NCBI RefSeq assembly: GCF_900103665.1
Contig: NZ_FNGY01000019.1
Span: 1-45,866 of the forward strand
Direction: 5' to 3'
DNA length: 45,866 bases
DNA from: Pedobacter steynii
GTDB taxonomy: Bacteria > Bacteroidota > Bacteroidia > Sphingobacteriales > Sphingobacteriaceae
A program made the position numbers and the translations under genes. This document shows, in pieces, positions 41,407-45,866 of the stretch (positions within the stretch are counted from its first letter, which is position 1; each line of letters opens with the position of its first letter). The notes beneath the pieces were generated by a model. That model ran no database searches and was not told the DNA's origin. It saw nothing but the letters and a program-made list of their open reading frames with translations.

Positions 41407-42945
41407 ATGAAAACAAACATCAGTTCCGTTTTAAAAAACTTAGGGATTCAGGAATTAAATCCTGCGTACAGCACAGGTAATCACTGGGCTGCTTCATCAA
41501 ATGCAAAAACTATAGACAGCTATTCTCCGGTTGACGGAAAAAAGATCGCCAGTGTACAGGTCGCTACTGCAGATGACTATGAAACCGTAATGAAAAAAGC
41601 GGAAGAGGCATTTGTTTTCTGGCGTGGCTTACCAGCACCAAAGCGTGGCGATATTGTACGTCAGTTTGGCGATGCTTTAAGAGAAAGTAAAGAAGACCTG
41701 GGGACCTTAGTATCGTATGAAATGGGTAAAAGTTTACAGGAAGGATTTGGTGAAGTACAGGAAATGATCGACATCTGCGATTTTGCAGTAGGACTTTCCC
41801 GTCAGCTTTACGGTTTAACCATGCATTCTGAACGGCCAAACCACCGCATGTATGAGCAATGGCATCCGATGGGTATTGTTGGTATCATCTCTGCATTCAA
41901 CTTCCCTGTAGCTGTTTGGGCATGGAATACTGCTTTGGCATGGGTATGCGGTAATGTGTGTGTATGGAAACCATCTTCAAAAACGCCTTTATGTGCCGTT
42001 GCCTGTCAGCACATCATTGCAAAAGTATTAAAGGCCAATGACCTGCCTGAAGGCATTAGCAGCTTATTGATTGGAAATGCAGTTGGCGATATGATGAATA
42101 ACGACAAACGTATTCCTTTGGTTTCCTTCACCGGATCTACCAGAATTGGCCGCATGGTATCTACAGCAGTTGCCGGCAGATTCGGAAGAAGCATTCTGGA
42201 ATTAGGTGGAAACAACGCCATCATTATCTCGAAAGATGCAGATTTAGACATGTCTATTATCGGAGCGGTATTTGGAGCAGTGGGAACAGCAGGACAACGT
42301 TGTACCTCTACCCGCCGTCTGATTATCCATGAAGATATTTACGAAGACTTCAAAAATAAACTGGTAAAAGCTTATGGCCAGTTAAGAATAGGCGATCCTT
42401 TGGATCAGCACAACCATGTAGGTCCGCTAATTGACGTTTATGCAGCGGATATGTATACTGACGCCATCGAAAAAGGTAAAAAAGAAGGTGCCCGCTTTGT
42501 GGTAGAGGGTGGTGTACTTAGTGGTGATCAATACAGTTCAGGTTGTTATGTAAAACCTTGCGTAGCCGAAGTAGAAAATCATTTTGATATTGTACAGGAA
42601 GAAACCTTTGCTCCGATCTTGTACCTGATCAAATATAAAACGCTGGACGAAGCGATAGCTTTACAAAATGGTGTTCCTCAGGGACTATCATCGGCCATCA
42701 TGACGCTGAACCTGAGAGAAGCAGAACAGTTCTTATCAGCAGCAGGATCTGACTGCGGAATCGCCAATGTTAATATCGGAACTTCAGGTGCCGAAATTGG
42801 TGGCGCTTTTGGTGGTGAGAAAGAAACCGGTGGTGGCAGGGAAAGTGGTTCTGATGCCTGGAAAGGCTATATGCGCAGACAAACGAACACCATCAATTAC
42901 GCAAATACACTTCCTTTAGCACAGGGAATTAAGTTTGATCTGTAA
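41407..42945 (+). CDS. Aldehyde dehydrogenase, ALDH7 type (alpha-aminoadipic semialdehyde / piperideine-6-carboxylate dehydrogenase-like)
   Basis: NAD-dependent dehydrogenase of 512 aa from the chosen ATG (MKTNISSVLKNLG). The cofactor-site motifs ISAFNFPVAVWAWN and WKPSSKTPL are present, with FTGSTRIGR. The general base is Glu265 in LELGGNN, and the nucleophile is Cys299 in GTAGQRCTSTRR. NVNIGTSGAEIGGAFGGEK near the C-terminus is characteristic of ALDH7 (antiquitin), which oxidises aminoadipate semialdehyde in lysine breakdown. No other lysine-catabolism gene is adjacent. The frame extends 12 codons upstream, but the family N-terminus and a good A-rich leader favour 41407. A strong terminator follows. 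Confidence 0.92.
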   Translation: MKTNISSVLKNLGIQELNPAYSTGNHWAASSNAKTIDSYSPVDGKKIASVQVATADDYETVMKKAEEAFVFWRGLPAPKRGDIVRQFGDALRESKEDLGTLVSYEMGKSLQEGFGEVQEMIDICDFAVGLSRQLYGLTMHSERPNHRMYEQWHPMGIVGIISAFNFPVAVWAWNTALAWVCGNVCVWKPSSKTPLCAVACQHIIAKVLKANDLPEGISSLLIGNAVGDMMNNDKRIPLVSFTGSTRIGRMVSTAVAGRFGRSILELGGNNAIIISKDADLDMSIIGAVFGAVGTAGQRCTSTRRLIIHEDIYEDFKNKLVKAYGQLRIGDPLDQHNHVGPLIDVYAADMYTDAIEKGKKEGARFVVEGGVLSGDQYSSGCYVKPCVAEVENHFDIVQEETFAPILYLIKYKTLDEAIALQNGVPQGLSSAIMTLNLREAEQFLSAAGSDCGIANVNIGTSGAEIGGAFGGEKETGGGRESGSDAWKGYMRRQTNTINYANTLPLAQGIKFDL

Positions 42946-42963
42946 ACGACAAAAATAGAGTTA

Positions 42964-43000
42964 AAACAAAAAGTCCTGACTGTGTCAGGACTTTTTGTTT
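42964..43000 (+). terminator. Intrinsic terminator after the ALDH gene
   Basis: A perfect 17-bp stem (42964-42980 with 42984-43000), GC core GTCCTGAC, loop TGT and an A/T-symmetric base lies 18 nt after the stop codon. Confidence 0.9.
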
Positions 43001-43290
43001 ATAAGCATACTTATGGTGTGCCTGCCCTACACGGATAACCCGTTCACAGGACTTTTTTATCAAATGGGATTAAAATTTCACCTATACTAATTTACGCATA
43101 AATTAGATTTATCAGTGTACAATTTTTATTAACAAATTCACAATTTATTGTTATCGACAAAGCTCCTGTTATGACATAATCCATATGCGCAAAACCAATG
43201 ATGATTTTTTGACACAGAACTCCCCTTGCGGAATTGAATTTTAATTCGTCAACAATGAAATATGACAATGCGGAGTTATATTTTGAGTAA
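43001..43290. other. Intergenic stretch without recognised genes
   Basis: AT-rich region between the ALDH terminator and the DUF6266 gene. An echo of the terminator right arm (ACAGGACTTTTTT near 43046) is present, but its left arm is missing. No open frame, tRNA or clear promoter is seen. Confidence 0.5.
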
Positions 43291-44115
43291 TTATCCGCCT
43301 GGCTTTCCAGGAAGGTGCTCTAGTTTCTTTTTCAACACCTCGTATTCTCTTTCCAGATTCCGGAAGGCTTTGCTATCGACGGGATTCCCCCGATTGTCTG
43401 TTATTTGCTGCAAATAGTCGGCTTTCACAACATCAAAACGCTGTTTTACCGAGGCGTATTTCTCTTTCTGCTCCCGCTCTTCCTTGCTTTCCATCTCTCC
43501 GTTCAGGTTGCCGATGTATTGACTATCTGAAATCGCCTTGCCGTTGGCTGCTCTGAAGCAGATATAAGCTTCTATTGGTTCTTCGACAAGCTCCTGATGT
43601 AAGTCCACAAAATAGCTCCCTGCATCTCTGCGACAGGCATTAATAATGGGCGTCGCCATTTTTTTCAGGGGGTGATAAAGCAGGATCATGACGATATCAT
43701 TGTGACGATCCCTGGAATCCCAGCTCACTAAAACCCCTTTTTCGTTCTTCTCAATTTTCAGGTCATTTGCACCAGGCAAAGTACCATTGCTTAGGATCAC
43801 CTTCGCATAATCCACAGAGAGATTGGGATATTCCCCTTTAACCGCGTGTTTTTTAATGTAAGAAGTAGCCAGGTTGTGCGTATTTCTAACCGTTCCTTTT
43901 ACTTCCAGCTCAAAGCTGACATTTGTAAACTCAGAGATTGTTCGTACCATATCCATCGTCACGGACATTGCCTGACGGTTAGCCAGCTGGTTCCTGCTTG
44001 GTTTACCTGGATCGCCAATAGTGCGAACTACCGGTTGTCCATTCAGTATATAGAAAACCAGGTTGCTCAATTTTCCATTTAAGGCGCCCAGAGGGCCATT
44101 TGGTGCTTTTGCCAT
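43291..44115 (-). CDS. DUF6266 family protein
   Basis: Protein of 274 aa. The N-terminus MAKAPNGPLGALNGKLSNLVFYILNGQPVVRTIG is the typical opening of DUF6266 proteins in Sphingobacteriaceae and Flavobacteriia. A middle part with immunoglobulin-like strands (VLVSWDSRDRHNDIVMILLYHP; YICFRAANGKAISDSQYIG) follows, and a charged helical tail (about 225-270). There is no signal peptide from this start. The frame runs 23 codons further upstream through hydrophobic but low-quality sequence that includes a perfect palindrome, so 44115 is preferred. The function is unknown. Such genes often occur in several copies per genome. Confidence 0.75.
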   Translation of the reverse strand: MAKAPNGPLGALNGKLSNLVFYILNGQPVVRTIGDPGKPSRNQLANRQAMSVTMDMVRTISEFTNVSFELEVKGTVRNTHNLATSYIKKHAVKGEYPNLSVDYAKVILSNGTLPGANDLKIEKNEKGVLVSWDSRDRHNDIVMILLYHPLKKMATPIINACRRDAGSYFVDLHQELVEEPIEAYICFRAANGKAISDSQYIGNLNGEMESKEEREQKEKYASVKQRFDVVKADYLQQITDNRGNPVDSKAFRNLEREYEVLKKKLEHLPGKPGG

Positions 44116-44146
44116 ATTCAATAGATTAATTACTAAACAATAAGAA

Positions 44147-44167
44147 GTTAATATTTTCAATATTAAC
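44147..44167. promoter_or_regulatory. Perfect 21-bp palindrome upstream of the DUF6266 gene
   Basis: GTTAATATT (44147-44155), TTC, AATATTAAC (44159-44167) form a perfect inverted repeat 32-52 nt upstream of the chosen start codon, placed as an operator would be. No binding protein is known. Confidence 0.45.
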
Positions 44168-44184
44168 AATACCAATATAAGCAA

Positions 44185-44525
44185 TAAGTTTCATTAAAGC
44201 CAATATCAAGCTGATATCATGTTACCGATTACTTTTAGGTTGCGACTAAATTTCAGCTTAGAATAATCGGGATTGACAGGGCTATAGACCCTATAGGGCC
44301 CTAGCAACCTACTATCAATAAAGAAGCAAAATAGCAGCAGTTGGAAGCCTGGCGTAAGCTATACCTAAGGAAAGGCATTACTTCATGCATGCCCGCTACG
44401 GATATTCGGCATTGTATCTCTTATTTATAGCGCTGAAGAAAGAAGCTACAGTATCAAAAATGACATTTGTAGTTCATAGAGACATGTTGATTCTGTTAAC
44501 TTTACATAGATCAATAAAAACAGAC
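44185..44525. other. Long intergenic region with inverted repeats, possible RNA or mobile-element remnant
   Basis: This 341-nt gap separates the DUF6266 and TlpA-like genes, which are divergent. It contains TAGGTTGC (44236-44243) inverted to GCAACCTA (44304-44311), and between them the near-palindrome GGGCTATAGACCCTATAGGGCCC around 44279-44301. This stretch is more GC-rich than the surrounding gaps. A weak promoter (TAACTTTA, 44497-44504) precedes the TlpA-like gene. No coding frame is convincing. Confidence 0.4.
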
Positions 44526-45746
44526 ATGGTAAAGAAATACGGACTTTTTGGTTTATTTATGGCCTTTTCTCTCTTCTGCAACGCTCAGCTTAATCTCCAA
44601 CCCGGGAAATGGAAGGGAACTTTGCAGCGACAAGACGGGCACCATATCCCTTTTGAACTGGAAATCGAAAAACAAGGCAGAAAGCATGTCTTTTATATCA
44701 TCAATGATACGGAGCGCATGAAAACAGAAGACGTTATCGTATCTAAGGATTCTATTTTGATCAAAATGCCGGTATTTGAATCCTCGTTCAGGGTTAAGGT
44801 CATCAGCAAAGACAGTTTAAATGGCGTCTGGATTAAAGGGGGCTCAACAAAGGATCTTGTGATGCCTTTTTACGCAGTAAGCGGGGTAAGCCGTTTTCCT
44901 AAAAAAGCCCCGGGAAACCTCCAGCAGGTAGCTGGTAAATGGAAAATGGAATTCACCAGGGCTGACCAGACGAAAAGACCGGCCATCGGCGAGTTTAGTC
45001 AGCAAGGGCAACAGATTAGAGGTTCCGTGTTGACTCCTGCCGGAGACTACCGCTACCTTGTCGGAACCCTCGCAGCAGATTCAATGTTCCTTTCTACATT
45101 TGACGGTGTACATGCCCTTTTCTTCGCTGCCAAAATTACTTCTGGAGAACTTAAAGGCAATTATTACAGCAGTGCATCAGTACCAGAATCTTTTGTAGCA
45201 GTGAAAGATGCAAACGTAACCTTAGATCCCCCGGTTACCACCCTGAAAGAGGGTTCCAGTGGATTTCTGGATTTCAGTTTTAAAGATCTGGAAGGAAATA
45301 TGGTATCCCTCAAAGACAAAAGGTTTAAAGATAAGGTGGTTATTCTACAGCTGATGGGATCATGGTGCCCCAACTGTATGGATGAAATGGCGTTTCTAAG
45401 TGCCTATTACCGTAAAAATAAGCACAGGGGCATCGAGATCATTGCAATGGCTTACGAGCTGAGTACAGATGAAGCCCGCTCAAGAAAAAGTCTGAAGAAG
45501 TTCCAGCAGCAATTTAAGGTAGAATACCCAATGTTGATTACCGGGGTAACGGTGAGCGATCCCCAGCGCACGGAAAAAACATTGCCTCAGCTGACGCAGA
45601 TTAAAGTCTTTCCAACGACTATTTTTTTAGATAAAACGGGAAAAGTAAGTAAGATCAATACTTCATTTTATGGTCCGGGAACAGGAACCTACCACACGGA
45701 ATATAAACAGGAGTTTGAGAAGACCATCACTAAGCTTTTAGAATAA
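44526..45746 (+). CDS. TlpA-like thioredoxin-fold protein with N-terminal lipocalin-like region
   Basis: Secreted protein of 406 aa. The signal peptide ends near FSLFCNAQ (residue 20-21). Two beta-rich repeats (about 25-115 and 135-230), with the recurring pattern GKWKGTL-x-RQDG / GKWKMEFTRADQT, resemble lipocalin-like modules. The C-terminal AhpC/TlpA domain (about 245-400) has the redox motif WCPNC (Cys281, Cys284) and the cis-Pro segment FPTTIFLD. It probably acts as a periplasmic disulfide reductase. The frame is open for 47 codons upstream, but only the ATG at 44526 gives a signal peptide. An IS element begins 34 nt after the stop. Confidence 0.88.
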   Translation: MVKKYGLFGLFMAFSLFCNAQLNLQPGKWKGTLQRQDGHHIPFELEIEKQGRKHVFYIINDTERMKTEDVIVSKDSILIKMPVFESSFRVKVISKDSLNGVWIKGGSTKDLVMPFYAVSGVSRFPKKAPGNLQQVAGKWKMEFTRADQTKRPAIGEFSQQGQQIRGSVLTPAGDYRYLVGTLAADSMFLSTFDGVHALFFAAKITSGELKGNYYSSASVPESFVAVKDANVTLDPPVTTLKEGSSGFLDFSFKDLEGNMVSLKDKRFKDKVVILQLMGSWCPNCMDEMAFLSAYYRKNKHRGIEIIAMAYELSTDEARSRKSLKKFQQQFKVEYPMLITGVTVSDPQRTEKTLPQLTQIKVFPTTIFLDKTGKVSKINTSFYGPGTGTYHTEYKQEFEKTITKLLE

Positions 45747-45779
45747 CACCACCCAATAAAAAAGCGGCAGGATTTGAAG

Positions 45780-45866
45780 TGAACCCCAAAAGTTGGACAA
45801 AAACTTTTGGGGTTTATCATTTATGGCAAAACACACATTTGAGGAGAAGCTCGATATAGTTTCTCA
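45780..45866 (+). mobile_element. Left end of an IS3-family insertion sequence (truncated by window end)
   Basis: The terminal repeat TGAACCCCAAAAGTTGGAC begins at 45780 and matches the IS150-group pattern ACCCCAAAAGTTGGACA. CCCCAAAAGTT (45784-45794) and AACTTTTGGGG (45802-45812) form an 11-bp hairpin just inside the end, which could block read-in transcription. The transposase frame starts at 45823. The right end lies outside the window. Confidence 0.8.
45823..45866 (+). CDS. IS3-family transposase OrfA, N-terminal fragment
   Basis: Only the first 14 codons, MAKHTFEEKLDIVS, fall in the window. The opening resembles the helix-turn-helix OrfA of IS3/IS150 elements (K-x-T/S-F-E-E-K-L-x-I/V-V). 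The start lies 10 nt after the terminal hairpin. Intactness cannot be judged. Confidence 0.7.
   Translation, partial: MAKHTFEEKLDIVS

Noticed and set aside
43001..43060. Second possible terminator (ACAGGACTTTTTT) after the ALDH gene
   Set aside because: Only a right arm resembling the real terminator at 42964-43000 is present; no complementary left arm is found.
1..45866. CRISPR array, prophage or restriction/defence island
   Set aside because: No regularly spaced repeats, phage structural genes, integrases or defence-family proteins were seen. The only mobile DNA is the IS end at the right edge.

Overview
The window is a chromosomal segment from a Bacteroidota bacterium, most likely a Pedobacter-like member of the Sphingobacteriaceae. 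The evidence is two SusC/SusD outer-membrane pairs, the gliding lipoprotein GldD, a DUF6266 protein, the NagB–PIG-L fusion typical of this phylum, A-rich leaders with little Shine-Dalgarno sequence, and several promoters of the Bacteroidota form TTTG-N19-TAnnTTTG. No rRNA, CRISPR array, prophage or plasmid module was seen. Genus-level placement is an inference.

Layout. Positions 1-500 hold two near-identical tRNA-Asp(GUC) genes on the minus strand, each followed by its own hairpin terminator. From 0.5 to 6 kb come housekeeping genes: prfA, an LpxH-type hydrolase, a ferredoxin-NADP reductase followed by an adrenodoxin-type ferredoxin, a C-terminal processing protease and a CsbD-like small protein. 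From 6 to 17 kb are two SusC/SusD loci on the minus strand (the first with a DUF4397 lipoprotein as third gene), separated by a plus-strand DeoR-family regulator. Repeated AAAC-CGCA elements lie between the regulator and the first susC. From 17 to 26 kb the genes suggest amino-sugar and cell-wall recycling: anmK and a nagB-deacetylase fusion are divergent around a shared region with a 14-bp direct repeat, followed by a membrane acetyltransferase-like protein, a periplasmic M16 protease and a DigH-like GHL10 glycosidase.

From 26.5 to 33 kb there is a membrane-anchored coiled-coil protein and a minus-strand operon queD-folE-fabD-histidine kinase; the kinase is very large (1238 aa), starts with GTG 7 nt after fabD and has no response regulator nearby. 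Then mqnB and mqnD (futalosine route to menaquinone) run on the plus strand. A tightly packed seven-gene minus-strand operon follows (40.6 down to 34.7 kb): TPR protein, phosphosulfolactate synthase-like ComA, aroE, gldD, MBL hydrolase, LolC/E-like permease and an NlpE C-domain lipoprotein. The last 5 kb hold an NTF2-like secreted protein, an ALDH7-type dehydrogenase, a DUF6266 protein, a TlpA-like thioredoxin and the left end of an IS3-family insertion sequence that runs off the window.

Most of the content is ordinary chromosome. The observations best worth following are the NagB fusion with a changed catalytic-triad residue, the two putative operator sets (anmK/nagB and susC/deoR), the NlpE-domain lipoprotein coupled to a Lol-type permease, the orphan multi-pass kinase in a lipid/pterin operon, ComA in an operon with gldD, and an IS insertion that may have split a terminator.
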